From Bacteroidales bacterium (GTDB lineage Bacteria; Bacteroidota; Bacteroidia; Bacteroidales; WCHB1-69): a DNA stretch of 64,000 bases. This document shows positions 42,016 to 51,773 of this stretch, piece by piece; position 1 is the first letter of the stretch; every line of letters begins with the position of its first letter. The stretch spans positions 1-64,000 of the forward strand of contig JAFZIP010000009.1 of assembly GCA_017554325.1 (NCBI GenBank), in the 5' to 3' direction. Below the pieces are notes generated by a model, which ran no database searches, was not told where the DNA came from, and saw nothing but the letters and a program-made list of their open reading frames with translations. The position numbers and the translations under genes were made by a program.

Positions 42016-44534
42016 TTGTTGAATTTCAACAGATTCTTTTCCTTGTCAATGGTGTATGAGCCCCAATTCTCCTCAATGAAACCGCTGCCAATCACAAACG
42101 GAGCTGCGAGGCCTTTCTTCACCGTGACCTTCACATTCTCTTCGTAATCGTCACCCACACGGAGTTCTTCAAGATAGAGCACGGAGTTCTCGATAATACT
42201 GCCGTCCTCTTGCTTGATGGCACCGGCCTTATCCTCGAAATCGTTCACCTTGATGATACTCTCTTTCAAGAAACGGGTGGCGTCTGCATAGTTCATGAAA
42301 ATCTCGTCACTGTTGTTTCCGATAAGGAAGTTCATGGACTTGCTGTTGGCGAAACAGGTACCCAACACGTCCTCACCGTTGATGGTTACAGGCACGGTGC
42401 GCTGTTGGATGACAGCAATGGTGCTGGCTCCACCGGCTGTACCAACTGAATCATCATGCGGCACATAGTCGTCACGCAGAATCAAGAACTCGGTACGACG
42501 GTTCAGAGCGTGAGCGGCCTCTTTCTCGTTCTTGGTAGGCTGGGATTCGCAGAATTCTTCTGTCAGGTACGTGCCTTTCGGGAAGAAGTAGCGTTTGCCG
42601 TTATAAGTGGAGTACATATCCTTCTCCAGTTTACGAGGCACGCGCTCGCCATAGCCTTTCGGCACGATACGGTCGGCAGCAATACCCTTGGAAATCAGGA
42701 AATCGACGCAGGATTGAGCACGGTTCTGGGACAAGATATCATTCTTCTCCTCCGTATCACGGGAGTCGGTGTGGGAACGCAACTCAATCACAATCGTCGG
42801 GTTCTTTACCATAATATTATAAAGGTACATCAAAGAGTCCTGATATTGCGGCTTGAGGTCCCACTTGGCAAGATCATACAGAATCTCAGGCAGCAGGATA
42901 GGCTCCTTTGGAATGGGCTCCAACACGAAATCCTGTGTAAAGTCCGTATTCTCCATAATGCCGATGGTCGTAATCTTGGCCGTGTTGCCACTTTCCCAAT
43001 AGCCCTTCTTAGCCACTTTGATATCATACGTGGTGGCTCCCAAAATTTTGGCCTTGTCGAAATGATAATAACCCTTCACATCCGTGGTGGTCTTGTAGGA
43101 GGTGCCGTCAGAGCCGACAATCTCGACATCCACAGCATCCATATACTGGCCATTGTTCTTGTCTCTGATCTTACCGGAAAGCGTATAGACAATCGGACGA
43201 AGCAAGAAATAGTAGATGTCGTCGCCGCCCTTGCCACCAGCACGATTGGAGGAGAAATAACCCTTGGCCATGTACGGTGACTGCGACTGCGGGTCGATAG
43301 CTTCATTCTCATCAAACATGATACCAATGTCATCACCAGCGGAATTGATGGGGGACATCATATTCTCGGCAGGACCGAAGTTACCGTTTTTGTCGATGCG
43401 GGAAAGGAAGATATCCAGACCGCCCATGCCGGGGTGTCCGTCAGAAGAAAAATAGAACTCCTCCTCATTGCGCATACAAGGGAAGACTTCCTGACCAGCG
43501 GTATTCACATTCTTACCCAAGTTCGTAATATTGGAAAATTTGGCGGATTTTTTTGCACGAGTAGCTTTGTAGATGTCATAGCCACCTTCGCCACCGGGCA
43601 TGTTGGAAGCGAAATAGATGGTCAACTCATCATCGCTGATGAAAGGATGTACATAGTTGTACGCGGAGTCGCCCAGGAAGACGAGTTCGGGTTCGCCCCA
43701 GGAATTACCTTTCTTCAACGATTTGTAAATGTAGCAACCCTGCACTTTCTTCTTGTCCTGCGGACATTTGGTGAAATAGAGCACCGTGCCCTTGCGGTTG
43801 CAGCTGGCCTCGCCCTCGTTGACTTCGGAGTTGAGCACACCGCCCTGGTCGTAAGACTTCACCGGCGACCACTCACCGGGCCAATCCGTGTTCTTGCTCT
43901 TGGGTTTGTTGGACACATAGATATCAGAGAACGAAACGCCCGTCCACTGGTCGGTGCCTTTGCCGGCGGATCCTTCACGGTTGGATGTAAAGATGATAGA
44001 ATTGCGCTTTTCGTTGTTACCCCAGCGCGGTGCCCATTCATCATCGCGCGTATTGAATTTCTTGAAGTTCTCCACCTCGTAGCGAGTGGGATTCTCCAAC
44101 CACATCTTGGCATTCTGGCAGCCAGCAATAGCGGTGTCGGCACGCGCATCATCTGCAGCACGTTTCTTGTACTTGTTGTAATACGACAAAGCCTGGTCGT
44201 AATCACCGCGCAAGTTATAGATATTGCCCAAATGATACAGGATAATGGGGTTGTCCTTCTGATAGTTCTTCTTCTCCAATCTGAGATACTGCTGCTCGGC
44301 CTTCTTGAGATCGCCCATGATACGGTAACACTCGGCGATTCTGAAAGTGGCTCGCTGTATTTCCACCCTATTGGAGGAAAGTTTCTTGATTCCCTTCTTG
44401 TAAGCTTCCAAAGACTTCTCATACTGGCAATCGCGGAACAAGTTGTCAGCTTCACGCAATATTTGAGCATTCAAGCTACAAGTAGCTATCAATAAAATAG
44501 TTAGAAGGACAGATGCAAATCTATATAGCTTCAT
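42012..44534 (-). CDS. PorE-like OmpA-family protein (TPR, PD40 propeller, CNA-like, OmpA, retropepsin-like tail)
   Basis: An 840-residue exported protein. Order: signal peptide (1-23); TPR-type helices (about 28-150); five PD40/WD40-like blades (about 170-440, e.g. IIFTSNREGS, IYFASNMPGGEGGYDIY, FYFSSDGHPGMGGLDIF); a carboxypeptidase-regulatory-like domain (about 450-540); an OmpA peptidoglycan-binding domain (about 560-690, LRSHTDSRDTEEKN, RIVPKGYGERVP). This is the PorE (PG1058) layout of the T9SS. An extra about 130 residues (705-840) resemble a retropepsin-like domain (VPVTINGEDV, LYLEELRVGD, FVIGSGFIEENWGSYTID) but without DTG/DSG. It could tie the T9SS to peptidoglycan. Identity as PorE itself rather than a paralogue is not certain. 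Confidence 0.88.
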   Translation of the reverse strand: MKLYRFASVLLTILLIATCSLNAQILREADNLFRDCQYEKSLEAYKKGIKKLSSNRVEIQRATFRIAECYRIMGDLKKAEQQYLRLEKKNYQKDNPIILYHLGNIYNLRGDYDQALSYYNKYKKRAADDARADTAIAGCQNAKMWLENPTRYEVENFKKFNTRDDEWAPRWGNNEKRNSIIFTSNREGSAGKGTDQWTGVSFSDIYVSNKPKSKNTDWPGEWSPVKSYDQGGVLNSEVNEGEASCNRKGTVLYFTKCPQDKKKVQGCYIYKSLKKGNSWGEPELVFLGDSAYNYVHPFISDDELTIYFASNMPGGEGGYDIYKATRAKKSAKFSNITNLGKNVNTAGQEVFPCMRNEEEFYFSSDGHPGMGGLDIFLSRIDKNGNFGPAENMMSPINSAGDDIGIMFDENEAIDPQSQSPYMAKGYFSSNRAGGKGGDDIYYFLLRPIVYTLSGKIRDKNNGQYMDAVDVEIVGSDGTSYKTTTDVKGYYHFDKAKILGATTYDIKVAKKGYWESGNTAKITTIGIMENTDFTQDFVLEPIPKEPILLPEILYDLAKWDLKPQYQDSLMYLYNIMVKNPTIVIELRSHTDSRDTEEKNDILSQNRAQSCVDFLISKGIAADRIVPKGYGERVPRKLEKDMYSTYNGKRYFFPKGTYLTEEFCESQPTKNEKEAAHALNRRTEFLILRDDYVPHDDSVGTAGGASTIAVIQQRTVPVTINGEDVLGTCFANSKSMNFLIGNNSDEIFMNYADATRFLKESIIKVNDFEDKAGAIKQEDGSIIENSVLYLEELRVGDDYEENVKVTVKKGLAAPFVIGSGFIEENWGSYTIDKEKNLLKFNK

Positions 44535-44572
44535 ATTTTAAAATATTTTACCTTATAAAAATGAGGGTGCTA

Positions 44573-44610
44573 AAATAAAAAAAAATCGGGATAGTAGAAC
44601 CATCCCGATT
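44573..44610 (-). terminator. Intrinsic terminator of secDF
   Basis: AATCGGGAT (44584-44592) and ATCCCGATT (44602-44610) form a perfect 9-bp stem with a 9-nt loop. On the minus strand a T-rich run follows (44585-44573). It lies 23 bp after the secDF stop. Confidence 0.85.
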
Positions 44611-44633
44611 AATTTTTATTGTGGACGAGAAAA

Positions 44634-47600
44634 TTATTTCGTCAGTTCCGTTTTGACACGTCTGACCTTTCCACCGCCGAGGCGCAGCAAGTCGTATGCC
44701 AACGGGTTGGAAACCAAGATACCGGAATAGGTACCGAAGAGAATACCCATGAACATAGCGAACACGAAGCCTTGGATCACCTCGCCGCCGAACAGGAAGA
44801 TCACCAACAGGGTAACCAAAGTGGTACCTGCCGTATTGACGTTACGTCCGAGGGTCTGGTTGATGGCGTTGTTAAAGTTCTCGTAGTTCTCGCGTTTCGG
44901 ATAGAGGGCGAGGTTCTCACGCACACGGTCGAAGATCACCACGTTGTTGTTGATGGAGTAACCGATCACCGTCAAGATAGCGGCGATGAAGTTCTGGTCA
45001 ATCTCCATGGAGAACGGCATCACCTTGTAGAACAAGGAGAATACACCAACTGTGAGGAACGTATCGTGGAACAAAGCGAAAACACCGGCCATACCGAACT
45101 GCCAGTTCTTGAAACGGATAGCGATGTAGATGAAGATCAACACCAAGGAGGCGAGCACAGCCCAGATGGCGTTGCGCAGCAACTCGCGGGCCACGGTCGG
45201 CTGAATCTTCTGGGATGACTGGATACCACGCACATCGTTGGTCAAGTGTGTGAAGTCATACTCGGAAAGATCCTGTTTGGTGTAGAAACCCTTCAAAGCA
45301 TTGTACAGTTTCTTCTCACAGAGTTGGTCAACAGAAGGATCATTGCTTTCAATCTTGTAGTTGGTGATGATACGGATCTGGTCATTACCACCGAAGGTCT
45401 TGACCTCAGGATTGCCGCCGAACTCTTTGATGATAGCAGGACGGATGTCCTTCGTGGTCACATCCTTGTCGAAGCGCACCACATAGCAACGGCCTCCGGT
45501 AAAGTCGATACCCGGCTTCAATCCCAGTGTAGCGAAGGAAACAGCGGAAACAATAATCATGGCCAAAGAGAGACCGTAGAAAATCTTTCTCTTGCTGAGG
45601 AAGTCGATGTGCGTGTTCATGAACGCATTGATCGTAAGCTTGTTGCCAACTTCGAGGGTCTTGCCTTTCTTCAGTCTGGCCTCGATAATCATACGGGACA
45701 CCAAAATGGCGGTGAACAAGGAGGAGAGGATACCGATGATCAACGTGGTAGCGAAACCTTGGATAGGACCGGAACCGAAGATGTAGAGTACGATAGCGGT
45801 AATCAAGGTAGTGACGTTACCGTCGATGATAGCGGAATAGGAGTGTTTGAAACCTTCATCCACTGCCACGCGGATACCCTTTCCGGCGCGCACTTCCTCA
45901 CGCACGCGCTCGTAGATGATCACGTTGGCATCCACGGCCATACCGAGGGTCAACACGATACCGGCGATACCCGGCAATGTGAGCACAGCACCCATGGAAG
46001 CGAGCACACCCACGATGAAGAACACGTTGGCGAACAAAGCGAGGTCGGCGACAAGACCGGCACGGCTATAGTAGAAGAACATGTACAGAATCACCAGGAT
46101 GAAAGCGCCGAGGAAGGAGAGCAAACCGGATTTGATGGATTCCTTACCCAAGGTAGGACCCACGATTTCGGATTGGACGATGTTCACACGAGCCTCAAGG
46201 TTACCGGAATTCAAAACGGTGGCAAGGTCCTTGGCTTCTTCAATGGTGAAGTTACCGGAAATCTCGGAGTTACCGTTCGGGATCTCAGAACGCACCGTCG
46301 GGGCGGAATAGACAAACTCGTCGAGCACGATAGCGATGGCGGTCAGCTTGCCACCTTTGTTTTCAGCAGCAGCCCTCGTGATCTTGCGCCACTCGTCGGC
46401 AGCCTGGTCTTCCATAGACATGTTGACAACCACGCGGTTGTTCTGGTCAACGTCCTGACGGGCAGTACGCACCACGCGGGCACCTCCGATAGTCTCGGAA
46501 CTCAAGAGCGGTCCCACACGGTCGTTTTTCTTCTTCAAAGGATACAACGGGAAAGCGTTGTTATAATCTTTTTCAGCAGCACCCCAGTAGAACACGACAC
46601 TGTTGTCGCCCAGAATCTTCTGGAGCTGCGGAAGCAGGCTGTTGATCTTCGGCATGTCGGACTCTTTGAAATAGCCAATCACATAGCTACCCGGAATAGC
46701 CACAGCCTTGCTGAGGATGGCACCTTCGCCAATTTCCTCCTCCTCATCCTCGTCAATTTCCTCTTCAGGGAGTTGTGCGGTAAGACTGTCAACAGCAGCG
46801 GTATCAGCCTCGACTTTCGTGTTGTCCTTTTGGTTCTTCAGCTGTTGTGCCAATTGAGCATCGGCAATAGCGAAACGCTGTTGGATGGAACGTCCGCCCA
46901 CAGCCTCGTTATAGACTTCCCAGAATTCCAGCTTGGCAGTGCTCTTCAACAGGTCGGTGACACGCTCGGGCTCTTTCACACCGGGAAGCTCCACGAGGAT
47001 ACGGCCACCTTGCAACAGCTGGATGTTGGGCTGTGCCACACCGAAACGGTCGATACGGGTACGGAGAATCTTGAACGTACGGTCCACAATCTCACCGGAC
47101 TCCTTCTTGATGAAACTGATGATTTGCGCATCGGAAGCATTCTTGATACCGGAACGCTCACCGAAATAGGTACGCAGATTGGCGTTGTTCATCTTCATGG
47201 CAGCCTTCTGCTTGTTGAAGTTGTTCACGAAAATATCGATAAAGTCACCGCCGGTGGTCTTCTCGTACTCGGCGACAGACTTGTCGAAAGTAGCCTTGAA
47301 CAACGGATCTTCCGTGTTGGTTGCCAAACTTTGAACCACGTCAGGCATGGAAATCTCGAGGGTGACGTTCATACCGCCCTTCAAGTCCAAGCCCAAGTTC
47401 AGCTCTTTATACTTGCATTTCTTGTAGGTGTTGCCCAAATAAATGGTGGAATCGTTCATGTTGGTCAAGTATTGGCGGGTTCTGGCTTCTATCACAGAAT
47501 CAACCAGATGCTTCTCCAACATCACATCACCATGAGCCTCTTTCTTCACCTCTTCGATTGCAGCAGGATCGTTTGCGAAAGTATCAGCCTTTTTCTCCAC

Positions 47601-47690
47601 TCTCCAAGTCACAAAGGAGAAGGAAAGACAATACAAACAAACAAGCACAAGAAGAATTGTAAAGAATAAAATCAGTCCTTTGTTTTTCAT
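44634..47690 (-). CDS. secDF: Protein translocase subunit SecDF (fused)
   Basis: A 1018-residue fusion of SecD and SecF, as usual in Bacteroidota. It uses the proton gradient to pull exported proteins through SecYEG. The SecD part shows LNLGLDLKGGMNVTLEI, a periplasmic P1 domain with RIDRFGVAQPNIQLLQGGRILVELPGV, and six helices with GMAVDANVIIYERVREEVRAGK. The SecF part begins near residue 690 (GLKPGIDFTGGRCYVVRF) and contains IGYSINNNVVIFDRVREN. An acidic insert (EEEIDEDEEEEIGEG) sits in the periplasmic loop. I chose the ATG at 47690 because it starts the first helix; the upstream in-frame ATG at 47765 is in the promoter. Confidence 0.97.
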   Translation of the reverse strand: MKNKGLILFFTILLVLVCLYCLSFSFVTWRVEKKADTFANDPAAIEEVKKEAHGDVMLEKHLVDSVIEARTRQYLTNMNDSTIYLGNTYKKCKYKELNLGLDLKGGMNVTLEISMPDVVQSLATNTEDPLFKATFDKSVAEYEKTTGGDFIDIFVNNFNKQKAAMKMNNANLRTYFGERSGIKNASDAQIISFIKKESGEIVDRTFKILRTRIDRFGVAQPNIQLLQGGRILVELPGVKEPERVTDLLKSTAKLEFWEVYNEAVGGRSIQQRFAIADAQLAQQLKNQKDNTKVEADTAAVDSLTAQLPEEEIDEDEEEEIGEGAILSKAVAIPGSYVIGYFKESDMPKINSLLPQLQKILGDNSVVFYWGAAEKDYNNAFPLYPLKKKNDRVGPLLSSETIGGARVVRTARQDVDQNNRVVVNMSMEDQAADEWRKITRAAAENKGGKLTAIAIVLDEFVYSAPTVRSEIPNGNSEISGNFTIEEAKDLATVLNSGNLEARVNIVQSEIVGPTLGKESIKSGLLSFLGAFILVILYMFFYYSRAGLVADLALFANVFFIVGVLASMGAVLTLPGIAGIVLTLGMAVDANVIIYERVREEVRAGKGIRVAVDEGFKHSYSAIIDGNVTTLITAIVLYIFGSGPIQGFATTLIIGILSSLFTAILVSRMIIEARLKKGKTLEVGNKLTINAFMNTHIDFLSKRKIFYGLSLAMIIVSAVSFATLGLKPGIDFTGGRCYVVRFDKDVTTKDIRPAIIKEFGGNPEVKTFGGNDQIRIITNYKIESNDPSVDQLCEKKLYNALKGFYTKQDLSEYDFTHLTNDVRGIQSSQKIQPTVARELLRNAIWAVLASLVLIFIYIAIRFKNWQFGMAGVFALFHDTFLTVGVFSLFYKVMPFSMEIDQNFIAAILTVIGYSINNNVVIFDRVRENLALYPKRENYENFNNAINQTLGRNVNTAGTTLVTLLVIFLFGGEVIQGFVFAMFMGILFGTYSGILVSNPLAYDLLRLGGGKVRRVKTELTK

Positions 47691-47754
47691 CTCTCTTTTA
47701 TTTATTTGATTTTTAATTATTTGTATATTTTTCAGCCTAAAAAATTCAAGGTTG

Positions 47755-47783
47755 CAAATATACAAAAATTATGAAACTTACAA
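47755..47783 (-). promoter_or_regulatory. Promoter for secDF
   Basis: On the minus strand TATATTTG (47762-47755) matches the -7 consensus. A TTG at 47783-47781, 18 bp upstream, is a possible -33 element. The leader to the ATG at 47690 would be about 55 nt. Confidence 0.5.
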
Positions 47784-47800
47784 GATTTTTTATAAAATAT

Positions 47801-47848
47801 TGGCTATTAGCTATTGGCCATTGGCTGTTGGCTAACGGCCAACGGCTA
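47801..47848. repeat. TTGGC-type imperfect repeat at the 3' end of lptD
   Basis: Serial TTGGCTATTAGC, TATTGGCCATTGGC, TGTTGGCTAACGGCC and AACGGC units, partly self-complementary, lie right after the lptD coding sequence and supply its TAG stop (47848-47846). No T-tract follows. Confidence 0.6.
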
Positions 47849-50470
47849 CAAATTATCACGGTAATCACTGTGCCACGGAATCTTGAGCACGTCTTTCAGC
47901 ACGGCGGCCTTCACGTTGAGCGTGAAACTCCATCCCTTGCGGTAGCCGAAAGGAATCCAGTTGAAACTCATCTCCCAACAGTGCATGTCACGGTAGATGT
48001 CTATGGAGGTGTAAGATAAATCCTTCTGCACGAAATCGTATCCTGTGGTGAAGCCCACTCTCCACTTTCTCGTGACGTTGATCTCGCCCTGGACGTTGAT
48101 GGTGTGCACCATGTTGTGCGAATATTTGTTGGTGTCTATCAGCCTGTAATAGGCCAAGTTGTCCGTAAGCCCGTAGGTGAACGTATAGTTGAAAGTAAAC
48201 GACCACTTCCGCCAGTCATCGCTCTTTTTCTTCTGGTCTTGCGGTGCCGCCTGTATCTTTTTCCGCTTGAACGTGTTCTGGTCGATGCGCCAGTTCAGTG
48301 CAATGCTGAAGTCGGTGGACGACATGCGGAAAAGCCTGTGGTTGACCTTCCATTCGTACTGATTCACCCGAACCCCGTTCTCGTTGATGATGTAGGGATC
48401 AAACATGAAATTGAACGTCAAGTACAATTGTTTGAACAGCGTGCTGCGGCCCGATATGGCCAAACGCGACCATTTCAGCGAATCGGCGGCAATATTATAG
48501 TTCATGGAGACATTGAGGTTGTCGAAAATGGGGATTTTCTTGAATCCGGTGATCGTGTCGCGCTTCGAGCGCACCTTGATTTCCACGTTGTTGCCAAAGG
48601 AGAGTTGCACCAGGGCCTGCGTGTTGCGGGTCACCGTGCCGAAAATCGCATTGTCGTACAGCGTATATTCCACCTCTTCGCCCGTGAACGGATTCAGATA
48701 CTTGTCCGTGATGCGCCCCGCCAGATTAGGCCGGTAGGTGAAATTCAGCGTCGGGGTAATCACGTGGCGGATGGCATTCAGGCCACCCTTCTTGAACATG
48801 TACATGAAATATATCTTGGTGGTCAGCGACGAGGAGACACTCACATCATGCAACGCTCCGAACCCACGGTGGAAATAGTTGTTCACCACGCCGGTGGCCT
48901 GCCCACCCGTCGTGTCAATGGTCATATCGCGGGTGTATGACTGGAGATACCATTTCTCAATCAGAGTGGCGGATGTGTTCCAGTTGACCACTTTGGCAAT
49001 CTTGATAGGTATGGTGAGCGGAATATTGTGCATCATGCCGAAATTCATCTCGTTCCAGGTTTGCGGACGGAGGAAGAGCGTATCGTAAGTGTCCATCTGT
49101 CCCGTAAACTGGGAGGTCCATTTCAAGGCGATGTTGTCGTACCATTTCAAAGAGCCCACTTTGTTTTTCTTCCGGAAAGGATAGAACTGCACCACTGACA
49201 TGCTGATATCGGGTAGTTTGAGGTTCACATTGCGGGTGCGCGTGTTCTGCGAATAGGAAAGCGAAGCATCCACAAAGAAGAAATCCCTCACCGAAGTGGT
49301 GACATTGATGGAAGAAGTGTATTGGTTGGAAAGATAATCGCTCGTGGAGGTCAGGTTGTATTTGGAATAGTTGCTGCTCACAATGTCGATATGGGCGTTG
49401 AAACGTGTTGTGGGATGCGACTTGACATCCTGCTTGTGATCCCAATATATCTTATAGTCGTTGGAGCAACGGTAGCTGGAGTCCAATCGGTCGCCCGTGC
49501 GGGTCTGCGAGAACTGCAAATCCACCTCGCCCGTGCACTTGTAACGATACACATAGTTGGATTTGGCTTTGACGGCCCAGCTTCCGCGGGTGTAGAGGTC
49601 CGTAGATAGCAGCAAATCCAGATGGTCGCTGATAGCAAAGTAGAATCCCAGGTTCTGAAAATAGAAACCCAAATTGGAGGATTCGCCTATGGAAGGCATC
49701 ACAAAGCCGGACTTGCGCTGGGCATCCAACGGGAAGAACGCGAACGGGATGGCAATCGGCGTGGGCACATTGGTGAAGCTGAGATAGGCCGGCCCTATGA
49801 TGATCTTGTCGTGCTGGATGAACTTCGCCTTGGTAAAATCCACTTCGTAATGGGGGTGCTCGAGCTCGCAGGTCGTGTATTTTCCCTTCTTGATGAACGC
49901 CACGTTGTCGTCCATCTTCTTGATCTGCTCACCATGCACAAAACCCTCATCCTGCGTGGTAATCACATGGCTGATTTTTCCCTTATGGGTGGTAAAGTTG
50001 TATTTGATTTCACGGGCATGGTACTGCGACTCGCCCTGGATGAAAATCGGGCTGCCGCGCACAACACCGGACGAGTCGGCCACGCCGCAGGCATACAGCT
50101 CGTTGTTCTTGAAGTCAATCTCTATGTAGTCGGCACGCAACTCCATATCCTCGTATTTCACCACGGCATCCCCGAAGAGGTATGTGTATCTACGGCTGAT
50201 GTCATTGACGGCGGAATCTTTGGAACTATAGGTTACCATAGAATTGATCGCACTGGGGGAAAGCTTCTTGGCATGGATATTAGCAGAATCCACAGCCAGA
50301 GTGTCACGTTTCAGCGTGTCGTTCTGGACAACAGTCCCACTCGCAGGCTTGCGCGCGGGACGGCGGCCTCTTGGATTTTGGGCATTGGACAATAGACACA
50401 ACAACATCAGTGTCAGCAACATACCACACTTCAGTAATAAAAAACAAAATGTGTATATTTTATTATCCAA
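47846..50470 (-). CDS. lptD: LPS assembly outer-membrane protein LptD (OstA)
   Basis: An 874-residue outer-membrane protein. A signal peptide (about 1-30, ending LLSNAQ) precedes an OstA/LptA-like jellyroll domain (about 75-200; YLFGDAVVKYEDMELRADYIEIDF, YACGVADSSGVVRGSPIFIQG), followed by an LptD-type barrel (about 230-874) starting with PFAFFPLDAQRKSGFVMPSIGES. It inserts LPS into the outer leaflet. Divergent from the amidase gene; LptB is encoded at 41227-41961. The stop codon lies in an intergenic repeat. The Bacteroidota version is longer and diverged from Proteobacteria LptD, but the N-terminal match is clear. Confidence 0.92.
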   Translation of the reverse strand: MDNKIYTFCFLLLKCGMLLTLMLLCLLSNAQNPRGRRPARKPASGTVVQNDTLKRDTLAVDSANIHAKKLSPSAINSMVTYSSKDSAVNDISRRYTYLFGDAVVKYEDMELRADYIEIDFKNNELYACGVADSSGVVRGSPIFIQGESQYHAREIKYNFTTHKGKISHVITTQDEGFVHGEQIKKMDDNVAFIKKGKYTTCELEHPHYEVDFTKAKFIQHDKIIIGPAYLSFTNVPTPIAIPFAFFPLDAQRKSGFVMPSIGESSNLGFYFQNLGFYFAISDHLDLLLSTDLYTRGSWAVKAKSNYVYRYKCTGEVDLQFSQTRTGDRLDSSYRCSNDYKIYWDHKQDVKSHPTTRFNAHIDIVSSNYSKYNLTSTSDYLSNQYTSSINVTTSVRDFFFVDASLSYSQNTRTRNVNLKLPDISMSVVQFYPFRKKNKVGSLKWYDNIALKWTSQFTGQMDTYDTLFLRPQTWNEMNFGMMHNIPLTIPIKIAKVVNWNTSATLIEKWYLQSYTRDMTIDTTGGQATGVVNNYFHRGFGALHDVSVSSSLTTKIYFMYMFKKGGLNAIRHVITPTLNFTYRPNLAGRITDKYLNPFTGEEVEYTLYDNAIFGTVTRNTQALVQLSFGNNVEIKVRSKRDTITGFKKIPIFDNLNVSMNYNIAADSLKWSRLAISGRSTLFKQLYLTFNFMFDPYIINENGVRVNQYEWKVNHRLFRMSSTDFSIALNWRIDQNTFKRKKIQAAPQDQKKKSDDWRKWSFTFNYTFTYGLTDNLAYYRLIDTNKYSHNMVHTINVQGEINVTRKWRVGFTTGYDFVQKDLSYTSIDIYRDMHCWEMSFNWIPFGYRKGWSFTLNVKAAVLKDVLKIPWHSDYRDNL

Positions 50471-50497
50471 TGCTTATCTTAATGTATAATAATACTA

Positions 50498-50505
50498 TAT
50501 ATTTG
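50498..50505 (+). promoter_or_regulatory. -7 promoter element for the amidase gene
   Basis: TATATTTG matches TAnnTTTG, 42 bp upstream of the ATG at 50548, in the divergent spacer with lptD. A -33 element is not clear. Confidence 0.5.
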
Positions 50506-50547
50506 CACGTTAAAAAAACGCAAAAATAAACAAAAAGTTTCAAAGTG

Positions 50548-51744
50548 ATGAACATAAAAAAGTTGTTCTTATTGTTTTCAACCATATTTTTTGCTTTCCT
50601 GCCGGTTTGGGCACAGACCACAGGCAAAACCTTCAAGGTAGTTATTGACGCAGGGCATGGCGGGCAGGATCCGGGATGCATAGGGTTGACACTCAAGGAA
50701 AAGGACGTAAACTTGGACATGGCATTGCGCGTTGGCAAACTCATCAGCGAAAACTGCCCTGACGTGCAGGTCATCTACACCCGCACCACGGACGTGTTCA
50801 TCGAGCTGTACCGCCGCGCACAAATCGCCAACAACAGCCACGCCGACCTGTTCATCTCCTTCCACTGCAACGCCTCCGAAAACCACGCTGGCAACGGCGT
50901 GGAGACTTTCGTCATGGGTCTGGCCAAGAGCGAGGCCAACCAAGCAGTGGCACGAAAGGAAAACGCCGCCATCCTCAAAGAAAAAAACTACCAGAACAAC
51001 TACGACGGTTTCAACCCCGACTCCCCCGAATCATACGTCATTTTCTCACTCTACTCTTCTGCCTACCTCAACAAATCCATTACCATAGCCGACAAAGTGC
51101 AGAAGAATATGGTATCCATCTCGCATCTCACCGACCGCGGAGTGAAGCAGGCCGGCTATTGGGTGCTGTACAAAGTGGCCATGCCCAGCATTCTCATTGA
51201 AATGGGATTCCTCACCAACCCCACCGATGACGCCTTCCTCTCCAAGAAAAGCAACCTCGACAGATACGCGGCCGGCATTTATAACGCCTTCGCCGAATAC
51301 GCCTCCGCCACTACGGGAACACAGTACAAGCATCTCCCCACCGGAGCGAAAGCCTCGGAACCTGAAAAGGTGGCCAAAGAGGTGAAACCGGCGGAAGAAT
51401 TAACACCGAAGATTTCTGAATCGAACCCGTCCGCTGAAATCCAGAAACCCACCGCTGCGCAGGACAACAAGCCTGCCGAACAGGGCATCCGTTTCAAAGT
51501 GCAGTTCCTGGCCTCCCCCGACAAAATTGCCTCCAACGACAAGCGCCTGCAGGGCGTGCCCAATGTGAGTTACTACCAGGAGAACGGACTATGGAAATAC
51601 ACGGCGGGCAATGAAAGCACTTACGAGGCTGCGTCAGAGATCCTCGCCCAAGTCAAGAAAAAATATGGGGACGCTTTCATGGTGGCCTTCAACGGTGACA
51701 AGAAAATATCTGTTAGCGAAGCTCGCCAATTGCTGAAAAAATAA
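50548..51744 (+). CDS. N-acetylmuramoyl-L-alanine amidase (Amidase_3)
   Basis: A 398-residue exported zinc hydrolase that cuts stem peptides from peptidoglycan during cell separation. A signal peptide (1-21) is followed by the catalytic domain (about 28-255): VVIDAGHGGQDPGCIG (zinc His), a Glu in KEKDVNLDMALRVG, FISFHCNASENHAGNGVETFV (second zinc His), and SILIEMGFLTNPTDDAFL (catalytic Glu). A linker rich in Lys/Glu/Pro (about 265-315) leads to a C-terminal domain of about 75 residues (FKVQFLASPDKI...SVSEARQLL) that resembles a SPOR-type septal targeting domain. I preferred the ATG at 50548 over GTG at 50545. Confidence 0.93.
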   Translation: MNIKKLFLLFSTIFFAFLPVWAQTTGKTFKVVIDAGHGGQDPGCIGLTLKEKDVNLDMALRVGKLISENCPDVQVIYTRTTDVFIELYRRAQIANNSHADLFISFHCNASENHAGNGVETFVMGLAKSEANQAVARKENAAILKEKNYQNNYDGFNPDSPESYVIFSLYSSAYLNKSITIADKVQKNMVSISHLTDRGVKQAGYWVLYKVAMPSILIEMGFLTNPTDDAFLSKKSNLDRYAAGIYNAFAEYASATTGTQYKHLPTGAKASEPEKVAKEVKPAEELTPKISESNPSAEIQKPTAAQDNKPAEQGIRFKVQFLASPDKIASNDKRLQGVPNVSYYQENGLWKYTAGNESTYEAASEILAQVKKKYGDAFMVAFNGDKKISVSEARQLLKK

Positions 51745-51773
51745 TATTTTTGCGCCTCTCAAAAAAAGAATCA

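Noticed and set aside
45246..47669. 807-codon open frame antisense to secDF
   Set aside because: The product has no recognisable fold, is rich in His/Gly/Glu and mirrors the SecDF codons; SecDF is certain.
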